Origin: Psychromonas sp. B3M02
GTDB taxonomy: Bacteria > Pseudomonadota > Gammaproteobacteria > Enterobacterales > Psychromonadaceae
Direction: 5' to 3'
Length of the DNA stretch: 49,723 nucleotides
Assembly: GCF_003318165.1 (NCBI RefSeq)
Contig: NZ_QOCB01000128.1
Coordinates: 1 to 49,723, forward strand
Under the pieces are notes generated by a model. That model was not told the DNA's origin and did not search any database. It saw nothing but the letters and a program-made list of their open reading frames with translations. This document shows, piece by piece, positions 17,547-26,595 of the stretch. A program made the translations under genes and the position numbers. Every line of letters starts with the position of its first letter. The first letter of the stretch is position 1.

Positions 17547-19712
17547 TTAAATGACTTCTAAACGGGCATAAGTCGTCATTAACCATTTGCTACCCACACC
17601 CATAAAGTGTACTTGTAAACGGCTGTTCTCTCCGCTGCCTTCTTGCGCGGTGATAGTTCCTTCACCAAACTTAGCATGTCTTACTTGTTGGCCTAACTTA
17701 AAGCCTTGAATATCTTGTGTTATAGAGAGTTTAGGTTGTTGGACTTTAGGCTCAGCTCGACGTACTTGAGTTTTCATACGCACATAATCTACATTTTCAT
17801 CGGGTAACTCACTAATGAAACGTGATGGAGCATGAAACTTCTCTTGTCCGTATAAACGTCTACTTTCAGCATGGCACAAAGTTAATTTAATCATAGCGCG
17901 CGTCAAACCGACGTAACATAGGCGGCGTTCTTCTGCCATACGTGTTTCATCGGTTGCTGATTGTTGGCCTGGGAACATACCTTCTTCAACACCAACAATA
18001 AATACCTGTGGGAACTCTAAACCTTTGGCTGCGTGCATCGTCATTAATTGCACAGCATCTTCAAACTCATCAGCTTGGTTGTCGCCTGACTCTAAGGCTG
18101 CATAAGCAAGGAAGGCAGTAAGTTCTTCCATTTCTTGCTCTTCTTCAGGAATAACAAAAGCTTTAGTAGCAGAAACGAGCTCTTGTAAATTCTCAATTCG
18201 GCTACGTGATTTTTCCCCTTTTTCAGCCTCAAACATCGCCACTAAACCAGAATGTTGAGTGACGTGATCCACTATTTGGAACAACGGTAATTCTGATGTT
18301 TCTTCTTTAAAACGATTTATTAAGGTTAAGAAACCGTTTAATGATGATTTTGCAGCGGCGCTGAGTAAGTTATTTTCTATTAAGTGCTGACTCGCCTGCC
18401 ATAGTGTATAACCTTGCTCACGAGCACAAATTCGTATTTTATCTAAGCTGGTATTACCAATTTTTCGCTTTGGTTTGTTAACAATACGTTCGAAGGCGGC
18501 ATCATCTTGATGGTTATTCATTAAACGTAAGTAAGCAATGCTGTCTTTAATTTCTAAACGGTCAAAGAAGCGTTGTCCGCCATAGATATGGTAAGGGATC
18601 TGCTGCGCCATTAACTGTTCTTCAAATAAGCGAGATTGTGCATTACTGCGGTATAAAATCGCACATTCACTTAACTTATTACCAGCGTTTTTCCAGGTTT
18701 GTAGTTGGCTCGTCACATAACGTACTTCATCGTAGTCATTAAACGCACTGTAAATGGAAATGGGTTCACCATCTTCACCGCTGGTCCAAAGTTCTTTACC
18801 TAATCGATCACTGTTATTTTGGATCAACTGGTTAGAGGCTTTTAGAATATGACCCGTTGAACGGTAATTTTGCTCTAAACGAATGGTAACCGGTGAATTT
18901 TTCTCTTTTAAGAAACGTTGGATGTTTTCAATATCAGCGCCACGCCAGCCATAGATAGACTGATCATCATCACCAACAATGGTTAAGTAATTACCATTGT
19001 CTGTTAATAGCGTTAACCAAGCATATTGTAATTTATTGGTATCTTGGAATTCGTCTACTAATACATGCTGAAAGCGTTGTTGGTAATGTAATAACAGGGC
19101 TGAGTTATGTAACAATAATTCATGTGCGCGTAATAATAGCTCTGCAAAATCTACTAATCCTGCTAAGTCACAGGCAGCTTCATAGGCTTGATAAACCTGT
19201 AAACGTTGTTTCTCTTGTAAACTAAACCCAGGGTCGATGTGTTTCGCGCGTAAACCTTCATCTTTTTTATCGTTGATGTACCACTGTAGCTCTTTAGGTG
19301 GGTAGTACTTTTCATCAAGATCTAGGCTTTTTATGATACGTTTGATCATCTTTTGCTGATCGTCACTATCAATAATTTGAAAGTGCTCTGGTAATTTTGC
19401 TTCTTGATAATGCAAGCGTAATAAACGATGTGCTATTCCGTGGAAGGTGCCGATCCACATACTACCAATCTGTTGTGGGCAAATATCAGCGATACGTCCA
19501 CGCATCTCTTTGGCTGCTTTGTTGGTAAAGGTTACCGCTAAAATGCCGTAAGTTGGAATCTGGTTTACTTGCATTAACCAAGCGATTCTATGGGTTAATA
19601 CTCGTGTTTTACCACTGCCTGCGCCTGCTAATACCAGCATGTTTTGTTCTGGTGCAGAAACCGCTGCGCGTTGATGATCATTTAAACCATCGATTAGGTA
19701 AGATACGTCCAT
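17547..19712 (-). CDS. uvrD: DNA helicase II (UvrD)
   Basis: Superfamily 1A 3'-5' helicase of 721 residues, acting in nucleotide-excision and mismatch repair. Motif I is LAGAGSGKTRVLTHRIAWL (about 28-46), motif II VDEFQDTN, motif III VGDDDQSIYGWRGADI, motif IV LEQNYRST, motif V TMHAAKGLEF and motif VI GLTRAM. Length equals E. coli UvrD (720). A LexA-type box sits immediately upstream. It is the last gene of the lysA-dapF-xerC-yigB-uvrD strand group, though a 95-bp gap precedes it on the yigB side. Confidence 0.98.
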   Translation of the reverse strand: MDVSYLIDGLNDHQRAAVSAPEQNMLVLAGAGSGKTRVLTHRIAWLMQVNQIPTYGILAVTFTNKAAKEMRGRIADICPQQIGSMWIGTFHGIAHRLLRLHYQEAKLPEHFQIIDSDDQQKMIKRIIKSLDLDEKYYPPKELQWYINDKKDEGLRAKHIDPGFSLQEKQRLQVYQAYEAACDLAGLVDFAELLLRAHELLLHNSALLLHYQQRFQHVLVDEFQDTNKLQYAWLTLLTDNGNYLTIVGDDDQSIYGWRGADIENIQRFLKEKNSPVTIRLEQNYRSTGHILKASNQLIQNNSDRLGKELWTSGEDGEPISIYSAFNDYDEVRYVTSQLQTWKNAGNKLSECAILYRSNAQSRLFEEQLMAQQIPYHIYGGQRFFDRLEIKDSIAYLRLMNNHQDDAAFERIVNKPKRKIGNTSLDKIRICAREQGYTLWQASQHLIENNLLSAAAKSSLNGFLTLINRFKEETSELPLFQIVDHVTQHSGLVAMFEAEKGEKSRSRIENLQELVSATKAFVIPEEEQEMEELTAFLAYAALESGDNQADEFEDAVQLMTMHAAKGLEFPQVFIVGVEEGMFPGQQSATDETRMAEERRLCYVGLTRAMIKLTLCHAESRRLYGQEKFHAPSRFISELPDENVDYVRMKTQVRRAEPKVQQPKLSITQDIQGFKLGQQVRHAKFGEGTITAQEGSGENSRLQVHFMGVGSKWLMTTYARLEVI

Positions 19713-19718
19713 AGAAAA

Positions 19719-19738
19719 GCCTGTTTATTTATTCAGTA
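19719..19738 (-). promoter_or_regulatory. LexA (SOS) box upstream of uvrD
   Basis: On the minus strand, TACTGAATAAATAAACAGGC has CTG-N10-CAG with an AT-rich centre, close to the LexA consensus TACTGTATATATATACAGTA. It ends about 8 bp before the uvrD ATG. uvrD is a known SOS gene in E. coli. Confidence 0.72.
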
Positions 19739-19751
19739 GATAAGAACTATA

Positions 19752-19789
19752 CCGAAACATAGATTAAATGTGAATGATCTATGTTTCGG
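19752..19789. repeat. Perfect 13-bp inverted repeat between yigB and uvrD
   Basis: CCGAAACATAGAT (19752-19764) and ATCTATGTTTCGG (19777-19789) are perfectly complementary around a 12-nt loop. No T-run adjoins either side. It could be an RNA processing hairpin, an imperfect terminator or a protein-binding palindrome. Confidence 0.7.
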
Positions 19790-19807
19790 CGTATATGTTG
19801 TGTGTCT

Positions 19808-20515
19808 TTATAACAACTTGAGGAGATCTTGGAGATCAGTCATTTCGATAGTCGGTAGCAGTTTTGCTCCATTTAGGGCAGACCCTTGAGGATTAAACCA
19901 AACCGCTTGAGCATCGTGCTGTTGCGCACCAAATACGTCACTATTTAGGTGATCACCAACATGTAATAAGTCGCTGATCTGAATACCTAATTGATCCGCA
20001 GCTTGTTGAAACAAGGCAATATCAGGTTTGCTTTTAAAACCATTACCCGCTTTTAAAACAAACTGGAATTTATCCTGTAGCCCTATTTTTTCAACATCAA
20101 CATTGCCGTTGGTGATGGCTACTACAGGGTAGTGCTTAGCAAGTTGTTGTAATAGTTCGATGCTTTGATTCGGTACATTAACTTCACTGCGTAATGCTAT
20201 GAAGATTTGTAATGCTGTTTCTGAGTAAGTAATAGCATGAACAGGTGCGATACCATGTACTATCATCACTCGTTGAATCGCAGCTCTTCGCCATGCAGTG
20301 ACATCGTGCTTTAAGCTTGGATCTTCTTTAACCATTAATGCTTTATATAGATTCCATCTTCTTTCATCTAGCTCAGCTAACTTTTCATAGGTGTTGTTAA
20401 GGTAGGCTAAAAATTGTTGTTCTGCTTTTTTGATGACCGGTTCGTTGTCATACAAAGTATCATCAAGGTCGAAGCTAATCGCTTTAAATGGACGGAGTGT
20501 TTTATAAAATATCAT
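19808..20515 (-). CDS. yigB: HAD-superfamily hydrolase, YigB-type (FMN/5-amino-uracil phosphatase)
   Basis: HAD phosphatase of 235 residues. Motif I is FDLDDTLYD with the nucleophile Asp near residue 16, motif II AITNGN, motif III Lys in GFKSKPDIALF, and motif IV HVGDHLNSDVFGA. Position directly after xerC matches E. coli yigB, whose product dephosphorylates FMN and a riboflavin precursor. The exact substrate here is inferred. It follows xerC by 13 bp, so they are likely cotranscribed. Confidence 0.88.
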   Translation of the reverse strand: MIFYKTLRPFKAISFDLDDTLYDNEPVIKKAEQQFLAYLNNTYEKLAELDERRWNLYKALMVKEDPSLKHDVTAWRRAAIQRVMIVHGIAPVHAITYSETALQIFIALRSEVNVPNQSIELLQQLAKHYPVVAITNGNVDVEKIGLQDKFQFVLKAGNGFKSKPDIALFQQAADQLGIQISDLLHVGDHLNSDVFGAQQHDAQAVWFNPQGSALNGAKLLPTIEMTDLQDLLKLL

Positions 20516-20528
20516 CGGTTATCCCATC

Positions 20529-21428
20529 TTATTTTTTACGTTTAGCGCGTGGGTGTGCTTTATCGTAAACTTCTGCTAAATGTTGAAAGTCTAAATGTGT
20601 ATAAATTTGAGTGGTCGCCAAGTCAGCATGCCCTAATAGAGTTTGTACTGCTCTTAAATTGCCGCTCGACTCTAACATGTGCGTTGCAAAGGAGTGACGT
20701 AGCTTATGTGGATTCACATGGCTAGGTAAGGATTGCTCTAATCCCCATTTTTCCATACGCATCTGCACACTACGAGTAGAAATTCGCTTTTTCTGTTTTG
20801 ATAAAAACAGTGCTTGCTCACCCGGCTCTGCAAAGTCGGGTCTGACTTTTAACCATAATTGCATGGTTTCAATGGCAGCTTTAGTGATCGGTAATAGTCT
20901 TTGTTTGCTGCCTTTACCGGTGACCACGATCTCTTTAGCGGAGAGCTTAATATCACCTAAATTGATATTCACTAATTCACTTAAGCGTAAACCCGATGAA
21001 TACATCAACTCCATCATACAATGATCGCGTAGAGTGAGTGGATCATCGCCATCAATATCTAATAGCTGATCCATATCATCTACGCTGATATTTTTAGGTA
21101 AAGGTTTATCTAACTTAGGCGCAGAAACGCCTTTGGCAGGGTTAAAGGTCAATAGACTGTTCTTTACCATATATTCAAGGAAAGAGCGTAAGGCAGAGAG
21201 TTTGGTTGCGATCGAGCGCGCTTTAATGCCGTTTTGGTTTAACTGTTTGGCTAATAGACGTACTTGGTGTGTATCTAAAACTTGCCAGCTTTTTATCTGT
21301 TGTTCGGTTAATAGATCGATAAATTCATTAAGATGGCGTTGATAGTTATTTATGGTGACCGGGCTTAATCCGCGTTGACTGGCAATGTGAGTTAAAAAGC
21401 GTTGTACGTCAGGTAATAATGGATTCAT
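20529..21428 (-). CDS. xerC: Site-specific tyrosine recombinase XerC
   Basis: Recombinase of 299 residues that resolves chromosome dimers at dif together with XerD. A SAM-like N-terminal domain (SQRGLSPVTINNYQRHLNEF) is followed by the catalytic domain with Arg in SSGLRLSELV, HKLRHSFATHML, GHADLATTQIYTH (nucleophile Tyr in IYTH). I chose the ATG at 21428 (MNPLLPDVQRF) because AGGG lies six to seven bases upstream; a start at 21479 would run into dapF and the hairpin. The DUF484 gene that usually lies between dapF and xerC is absent. Confidence 0.95.
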   Translation of the reverse strand: MNPLLPDVQRFLTHIASQRGLSPVTINNYQRHLNEFIDLLTEQQIKSWQVLDTHQVRLLAKQLNQNGIKARSIATKLSALRSFLEYMVKNSLLTFNPAKGVSAPKLDKPLPKNISVDDMDQLLDIDGDDPLTLRDHCMMELMYSSGLRLSELVNINLGDIKLSAKEIVVTGKGSKQRLLPITKAAIETMQLWLKVRPDFAEPGEQALFLSKQKKRISTRSVQMRMEKWGLEQSLPSHVNPHKLRHSFATHMLESSGNLRAVQTLLGHADLATTQIYTHLDFQHLAEVYDKAHPRAKRKK

Positions 21429-21447
21429 AGTAAACCCTAGGTTGAAG

Positions 21448-21475
21448 AAAAGTGCAGTATTGCTACTGCACTTGA
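21448..21475 (-). terminator. Terminator-like hairpin between dapF and xerC
   Basis: AGTGCAGTA (21451-21459) pairs with TACTGCACT (21464-21472) around a 4-nt loop. On the minus strand it is followed by TTTTCTTC. It may attenuate read-through from dapF into xerC. Confidence 0.7.
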
Positions 21476-21482
21476 GCAAAGG

Positions 21483-22310
21483 TTATATTTGAATTTGTCC
21501 ATCAAATACAAAGTCTGCAGGACCGCTCATGCGAACGCTTTGGCCTGGTTGCCAGAAAAAGCGTAACTCGCCACCTGGTAACTCGATGCGACAATGTGTA
21601 TCTAGTTTATTTTGTAATTGACCGACAACGGCAGCTGCACATGCGCCAGTACCGCAGGCTAGTGTCTCACCTACACCACGTTCCCAAACGCGTAATTTAG
21701 CAAACCCACGGTCAACCACTTGCATAAAGCCAACGTTTACCTTGTTCGGGAAACGTTCATGTACTTCTAGTAGTGGGCCTAAGGTTTCCACGGGCGCCGT
21801 ATCAATATCATCAACTAATACCACGCAGTGCGGATTCCCCATAGACACAACACCACATAATACTGTGTGATCAGCAACGCGAAGAATGTAAGTCTTTTCC
21901 TCTTTTTGCGCTTCAAAAGGCACTTTAGCTGGTTCTAAAATAGGTTTCCCCATATCCACAATGATGTTGCCATCTTGCTCTATTTTGAGCTGAATTTTAC
22001 CCTTTGCGGTACTCACGTTAATGACACGCTTTTGAGTTAACCCTTTTAACTTTACAAAGCGTGCAAAACAGCGTGCGCCGTTACCACATTGTTCAACTTC
22101 ACTGCCGTCCGCATTAAAAATACGGTAATGGAAGTCTAAGTCTGGATCATAGGGAGGCTCAACCATTAACAGCTGGTCAAAACCAATACCAAAGTTACGG
22201 TCTGCTAGCTTAGCGATCGTTTCTTTAGATAAAAATACATTCTGCGTAACATTGTTAATGACCATAAAGTCATTACCCAAGCCATGCATTTTAGAAAACT
22301 CAATATTCAT
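21483..22310 (-). CDS. dapF: Diaminopimelate epimerase
   Basis: Enzyme of 275 residues that converts LL- to meso-diaminopimelate for lysine and peptidoglycan synthesis without a cofactor. The two catalytic cysteines are in [13 protein letters not shown] and [14 protein letters not shown]. The N-terminus [14 protein letters not shown] is the family hallmark. It lies 57 bp after lysA in the same direction, linking the last two steps of lysine synthesis. Confidence 0.98.
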   Translation of the reverse strand: MNIEFSKMHGLGNDFMVINNVTQNVFLSKETIAKLADRNFGIGFDQLLMVEPPYDPDLDFHYRIFNADGSEVEQCGNGARCFARFVKLKGLTQKRVINVSTAKGKIQLKIEQDGNIIVDMGKPILEPAKVPFEAQKEEKTYILRVADHTVLCGVVSMGNPHCVVLVDDIDTAPVETLGPLLEVHERFPNKVNVGFMQVVDRGFAKLRVWERGVGETLACGTGACAAAVVGQLQNKLDTHCRIELPGGELRFFWQPGQSVRMSGPADFVFDGQIQI

Positions 22311-22367
22311 TATTTACCTTCAAAATAGGGGCATTACTCACCCCTAATGTATTGGGTCAATCTTTCA

Positions 22368-23630
22368 CTAAGGTAAAACGTGCTCACCGCGCCATAAATC
22401 GATATGTTTTTCACGTTGGCGAACAACAAAGGCTTTATCACCATCAACCATGATTTCAGCAGGGCGACAACGAGAGTTATAGTTTGAACTCATTGTTGAG
22501 CCGTAAGCGCCTGCACTACGTACCGCCAAGTAATCACCTTCAGCAATGGCAAGTGAACGTTCTTTACCTAAGAAGTCACCTGTTTCACAAATTGGACCTA
22601 CGATATCGTAAACACGTGTTGGACGTTTTTCAGGATCATCAAGTTTGTTATTTGTCGGAATGATATTTTGCCATGCACTGTATAGCGCAGGACGGATCAA
22701 ATCATTCATTGCAGCATCAACAATAGCAAAGTTTTTGTAGTCATTAAGTTTTAAGAATTCAACTTTTGTGACCAAAATACCTGCATTAGCCATGATTGCA
22801 CGACCTGGTTCAAAGATAAGTTTTAACTGGCGACCATTCATACGAGCGATTAATGCTTGCATGTATTGTGCTGGATCTGGAGGTGTTTCACCGTTGTATG
22901 GTACACCTAAGCCGCCACCTAAATCTAAATGCTTAATGTTGATACCTTGTGTTGCTAGGTCATCAATCAGCATGAGCAGTTTATCTAAGGCTTCAATGAA
23001 AGGTTCAATCTCAGTTAATTGAGATCCAATGTGGCAATCCACACCTTTCACTTCTAAAAATGGTAGTTCATTAGCTAGGCCAAATACGGTTAACGCTTGC
23101 TCTATCTCGATACCGAATTTGTTTTCTTTTAAACCAGTCGAAATATAAGGATGTGTACCAGCATCAATATTAGGGTTAATACGAATAGAGATAGGTGCTT
23201 TAGTTTTTAAGCAACCCGCTACTTCATTGATACGGTATAACTCTGAGATCGACTCAACATTGAAACAGTAGATACCTGCTTGCAGTGCCGTAGAGATTTC
23301 AATTTCTGTTTTACCAACACCAGAGAAAACCACTTTTTTAGGGTCGCCACCGGCTTGAATAACACGTAGTAGCTCACCAACAGATACAATATCAAAGCCT
23401 GATCCTAAGCGAGCCATTAGGTTTAATACACCTAAGTTTGAGTTCGCTTTTACGGCATAACAGATTAGGTGAGGGTGATCGCCCGCTGCTTGATCAAAGG
23501 CATTCCAATGACGTTCAATAGTCGCACGAGAATAAACGTATGCAGGCGTTCCAGATTTTTTGATGATATCTTCAATTGCAGTATCTTCTACTAATAGACG
23601 GCCATCGCTATGGTAATTAAAATGATCCAA
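22368..23630 (-). CDS. lysA: Diaminopimelate decarboxylase
   Basis: PLP enzyme of 420 residues (alanine-racemase fold type III) making L-lysine from meso-DAP. The PLP lysine is in LICYAVKANSNLGVL. Further motifs are GSGFDIVSVGEL, HLDLGGGLGVPY, EPGRAIMANAG and ICETGDFLGKER. Length is typical. It follows lptM by 48 bp, giving the order lptM-lysA-dapF. Confidence 0.98.
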   Translation of the reverse strand: MDHFNYHSDGRLLVEDTAIEDIIKKSGTPAYVYSRATIERHWNAFDQAAGDHPHLICYAVKANSNLGVLNLMARLGSGFDIVSVGELLRVIQAGGDPKKVVFSGVGKTEIEISTALQAGIYCFNVESISELYRINEVAGCLKTKAPISIRINPNIDAGTHPYISTGLKENKFGIEIEQALTVFGLANELPFLEVKGVDCHIGSQLTEIEPFIEALDKLLMLIDDLATQGINIKHLDLGGGLGVPYNGETPPDPAQYMQALIARMNGRQLKLIFEPGRAIMANAGILVTKVEFLKLNDYKNFAIVDAAMNDLIRPALYSAWQNIIPTNNKLDDPEKRPTRVYDIVGPICETGDFLGKERSLAIAEGDYLAVRSAGAYGSTMSSNYNSRCRPAEIMVDGDKAFVVRQREKHIDLWRGEHVLP

Positions 23631-23678
23631 TGTTAAATCCTTTTTTGTTCAGTTTGTTATCACTGCCTTTGAGCATAC

Positions 23679-23846
23679 TTATTGTGAATTATTTAAGGCA
23701 TCTGTAGTGGTGTCAGTTACGTTATTTTGTTGTGTTTCTGTTTCTTGTTGTTGTGGCGCTTCTTGATAAAGAGGCCCTTTCATACCACAACCAACTAAAA
23801 AACTTGAAAAACACAGGACTATTAACGATAAATAAAGATTTTTCAT
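23679..23846 (-). CDS. lptM: Small lipoprotein LptM (YifL family)
   Basis: A 55-residue gene: a signal segment, then the lipobox LVGC with Cys20, then GMKGPLYQEAP, nearly the GLKGPLY hallmark of YifL/LptM. The tail is Gln/Thr-rich and disordered. In E. coli LptM is an outer-membrane lipoprotein that helps assemble the LptD-LptE LPS translocon. Position upstream of lysA-dapF and divergent from the cyaY locus matches the conserved neighbourhood. Only the short lipobox region is conserved, which is normal for this family. Confidence 0.88.
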   Translation of the reverse strand: MKNLYLSLIVLCFSSFLVGCGMKGPLYQEAPQQQETETQQNNVTDTTTDALNNSQ

Positions 23847-23917
23847 ACCTTATCCTAGTCAAATATTTTTAGCCCTCTATAATCGCATTTCATGGTTAAA
23901 AAGCAAAGGAGAAGTAA

Positions 23918-24055
23918 ATGCCCGATGATGAATTTATCGAATTAGCTGACCCCTTGTTGTAAAAATTTGAAAAATACAGTGCTGATATTGATGATCGTCA
24001 CCTTGTTCAAGGCTGATTTCATTTTTATTAGTGTTGATGGACCAACAATCTAGCG
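23918..24055 (+). pseudogene. cyaY: cyaY (frataxin) pseudogene remnant
   Basis: Divergent from lptM, exactly where cyaY lies in related genomes. ATG at 23918, preceded by AAGGAGAAGTAA, reads MPDDEFIELADPLL, resembling the CyaY start (MNDSEFHRLADQLW type). TAA then interrupts it, followed in frame by KFEKYSADIDDRHLVQG and further stops. The central beta-sheet region (usually about 106 residues in all) cannot be recognised. The intact ribosome site and recognisable N-terminus suggest recent inactivation. The homology call rests on about 30 residues plus position. Confidence 0.7.
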
Positions 24056-24089
24056 AAACAATGTGTTTCGATTTTAAGAGCACAAAACT

Positions 24090-24314
24090 ATGTTCAAGTT
24101 ATTTTTTTTATATCCTTTTATCGCACTAGTATGCATTTGGCTAAGCAGTGATGTTGAGGTTGATACCTCTATTTATAAGCTAGATGATAATAGTGTCTCC
24201 ATTGAATTCCCTAAAGCTCGTTTTAGAGAAACCGGATCTGAACCTTGGTTTACCTTTTACTGGCAAGTGGACCACGAAGCGCAATTCTCCGAAACATTAA
24301 TCGAATTAGAATAG
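24090..24314 (+). CDS. Hypothetical small membrane-anchored protein
   Basis: A 74-residue reading frame that I do not recognise. Residues 1-18 are hydrophobic (FKLFFLYPFIALVCIWL), a membrane anchor or uncleaved signal. The remainder is polar and acidic, with SSDVEVDTSIYKLDDN and FTFYWQVDHEAQFSE. The ribosome site is weak (GAGCAC). It ends 10 bp before coaD, and coaD's AGAGGG overlaps its stop region, so the two may be cotranscribed. It could be a real small gene or chance sequence in the decayed cyaY region. Confidence 0.45.
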   Translation: MFKLFFLYPFIALVCIWLSSDVEVDTSIYKLDDNSVSIEFPKARFRETGSEPWFTFYWQVDHEAQFSETLIELE

Positions 24315-24324
24315 AGGGATACTA

Positions 24325-24798
24325 ATGAAAACAGTTGTTTTTCCAGGGTCTTTTGATCCCGTCACTAATGGACACCTTGATCTTATTTCAAGAGCTAGCA
24401 ACCTTGCAGATAAAGTGATTGTTGCTGTTGCAATGAATGACAGTAAAAATCCTTTTTTTAATCTAGAAGAGCGTTGTGCTTTGTTGAAACAAGCAACACA
24501 ACATATTGAGGGGATTGAAATCGTACCATTCAGTGGTTTATTGGCTGAATTTGCGAAACAACATCAAGCAGAAGCACTTATCCGAGGTATCCGTGGCGGT
24601 ACTGATGCTGATTACGAAATTCATCTCTCACAGGTGAATTTCACCTTGTACCCGCAATTAGAAACTATCTTATTACCTGCTCACGCACGTACTGCTTTTA
24701 TTTCATCAACTATTGTTAAGGAGGTGTTTAAACATCAAGGTGACATTAGCTTATTAGCACCGGAGTGTGTCCAACAAGCTTTTAAGAAAAAACAATAA
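24325..24798 (+). CDS. coaD: Phosphopantetheine adenylyltransferase
   Basis: Enzyme of 157 residues that makes dephospho-CoA from 4'-phosphopantetheine and ATP, the penultimate step of CoA synthesis. The nucleotidyltransferase T/HxGH motif is FPGSFDPVTNGHLDLI. Further motifs are EALIRGIRGGTDADYE and TAFISSTIVKEV (ISSTxVKE). Length is typical (about 160). The coaBC gene lies 4.6 kb away in the same window. Confidence 0.97.
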   Translation: MKTVVFPGSFDPVTNGHLDLISRASNLADKVIVAVAMNDSKNPFFNLEERCALLKQATQHIEGIEIVPFSGLLAEFAKQHQAEALIRGIRGGTDADYEIHLSQVNFTLYPQLETILLPAHARTAFISSTIVKEVFKHQGDISLLAPECVQQAFKKKQ

Positions 24799-24838
24799 AA
24801 ATAAAATCTTACTTTAAAGTCATGCCATAGGAATAATA

Positions 24839-26497
24839 ATGAGAATAATAACAAAAACACTCTTACTTAGCGCACTTAGCTTTTCTTTGCTGGGATGTAG
24901 TACCGTTGTCGATAAAACCTGGGAACAGGATAAGGTTTACAATATCACTGTGCTTCATACTAATGACCATCATGGTCGTTTTTGGCAAAACCGCTATGGC
25001 GAGTACGGTATGGCTGCACGTAAAACCTTAATCGATAGCATTAGAAGTGAAGTGGAAGATGCTGGTGGTAGTGTGTTGTTATTATCAGGTGGTGATATCA
25101 ATACCGGTGTACCTGAGTCTGATTTACAAAATGCAGAGCCTGATTTTAAAGGCATGAGTTTAATTGGTTACGATGCGATGGCCATTGGTAACCACGAGTT
25201 TGATAATCCACTAGCGATTTTAAAACAGCAGGAAGAGTGGGCTAATTTCCCGTTATTATCAGCGAACATCTACGATAAAAAAACCAATACTCGTCTATTC
25301 CAGCCTTATCAGATGTTTGACCTAGGTGGTGTAAAAACCGCAGTGATAGGTTTAACAACAGAAGACACCGCTAAAGTGGGGAATCCTGAATATGTTGCAG
25401 GAATTGATTTTAAAGACCCAACCACTGAAGCGAGAAAAGTGATTGCTGAAGTTGAAAGAAATGAACATCCAGACCTTATATTTGCTGTGACACATATGGG
25501 TCACTACCAAAATGCATTTTATGGTGTCAATGCACCGGGTGATGTGACATTAGCACGTGCGTTACCGGAAGGTGCCTTAGATATGATCGTAGGTGGTCAT
25601 TCTCAGGAGCCGGTTTGTATGGAAGGGCCTAATGTCGTTGATACCGGGTTTAAACCAGGTGATGACTGTGTGCCTGATAAACAAAACGGCACTTACATTA
25701 TGCAAGCGCATGAATGGGGTAAATATGTAGGACGTGCTGATTACCAATTTAAAAATGGTGTGTTAACACTGGTTAATTACCGTCTTATTCCTGTCAACCT
25801 AGTGAAAAAAGTGAAAGTAAACGGTGAATCAAAACGTGTACTCGTCGAAGATAAAATAGAGCAAGACCCAAGTCTATTAGCCTTCTTAACGCCTTTCCAA
25901 GAAAATGGTCAAGCTGAATTAGGCAATGCTGTCGCGGAAAGTGATGCGAAGTTAGAAGGGGATCGTAATAAGGTTCGTTTCCAACAAACTAACCTAGGTC
26001 GTTTAGTGGCTAAGGCACAAAAAGAACGTGCTAAAGCAGACTTTGGTGTGGTTAACTCTGGCGGTGTGCGTGATTCTATTGAAGCAGGCACAATCACTTA
26101 TAAAGATGTGTTGAAAGTACAACCTTTTGGTAATCAATTAACTTATGTTGATATGAGTGGTAAAGAGATCCTTGAGTACCTTAATGCAGTGGCGACTAAA
26201 CCAGTTGATACCGGTGCTTATGCACAATTTTACGGTATTAGCATGACAGTGGGTAAAACGGCTGTTAGCAAGGTTAAAGTCAATGGTAAAAATCTTGATT
26301 TAACAGAGCAATACCGTTTCTCTATCCCAAGCTTTAATGCCGCTGGGGGTGATGGATACCCAAATATTACTGCACACCCAGGTTTTGTAAATACAGGTTT
26401 TGTGGATGCTGAAGTATTAAAAGAATACCTAGAGTCACACTCACCACTTAAGGTTGAAGAGTACCAGCCTGCAGGGGAAATGGTTTATCAGAACTAA
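24839..26497 (+). CDS. ushA: 5'-nucleotidase / UDP-sugar hydrolase lipoprotein
   Basis: Exported metallophosphoesterase of 552 residues. The signal ends in the lipobox SLLGC (Cys20), so it is probably an outer-membrane lipoprotein like vibrio NutA rather than soluble like E. coli UshA. The metal motifs are VLHTNDHHGRF, SGGDINTG, AIGNHEFD, THMGH and VGGHSQEP. The C-terminal nucleotide-binding domain carries GVVNSGGVRDSIEAG and PSFNAAGGDGYPN. It would strip phosphate from extracellular nucleotides to salvage nucleosides. A bidirectional terminator follows. Confidence 0.92.
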   Translation: MRIITKTLLLSALSFSLLGCSTVVDKTWEQDKVYNITVLHTNDHHGRFWQNRYGEYGMAARKTLIDSIRSEVEDAGGSVLLLSGGDINTGVPESDLQNAEPDFKGMSLIGYDAMAIGNHEFDNPLAILKQQEEWANFPLLSANIYDKKTNTRLFQPYQMFDLGGVKTAVIGLTTEDTAKVGNPEYVAGIDFKDPTTEARKVIAEVERNEHPDLIFAVTHMGHYQNAFYGVNAPGDVTLARALPEGALDMIVGGHSQEPVCMEGPNVVDTGFKPGDDCVPDKQNGTYIMQAHEWGKYVGRADYQFKNGVLTLVNYRLIPVNLVKKVKVNGESKRVLVEDKIEQDPSLLAFLTPFQENGQAELGNAVAESDAKLEGDRNKVRFQQTNLGRLVAKAQKERAKADFGVVNSGGVRDSIEAGTITYKDVLKVQPFGNQLTYVDMSGKEILEYLNAVATKPVDTGAYAQFYGISMTVGKTAVSKVKVNGKNLDLTEQYRFSIPSFNAAGGDGYPNITAHPGFVNTGFVDAEVLKEYLESHSPLKVEEYQPAGEMVYQN

Positions 26498-26548
26498 TCT
26501 TGTTATTTAATAGCGGCTAGTAATCGTTATTGATTAATATTACCAAAT

Positions 26549-26584
26549 AAAAGCCTAGTAACTGAGTTGTTACTAGGCTTTTTT
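26549..26584. terminator. Bidirectional terminator between the nucleotidase gene and mutM
   Basis: AAGCCTAGTAAC and GTTACTAGGCTT form a 12-bp stem around a 6-nt loop, with TTTTTT on the plus side and an A-run on the other, between convergent genes. Confidence 0.9.
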
Positions 26585-26595
26585 GTTGGTATTGA

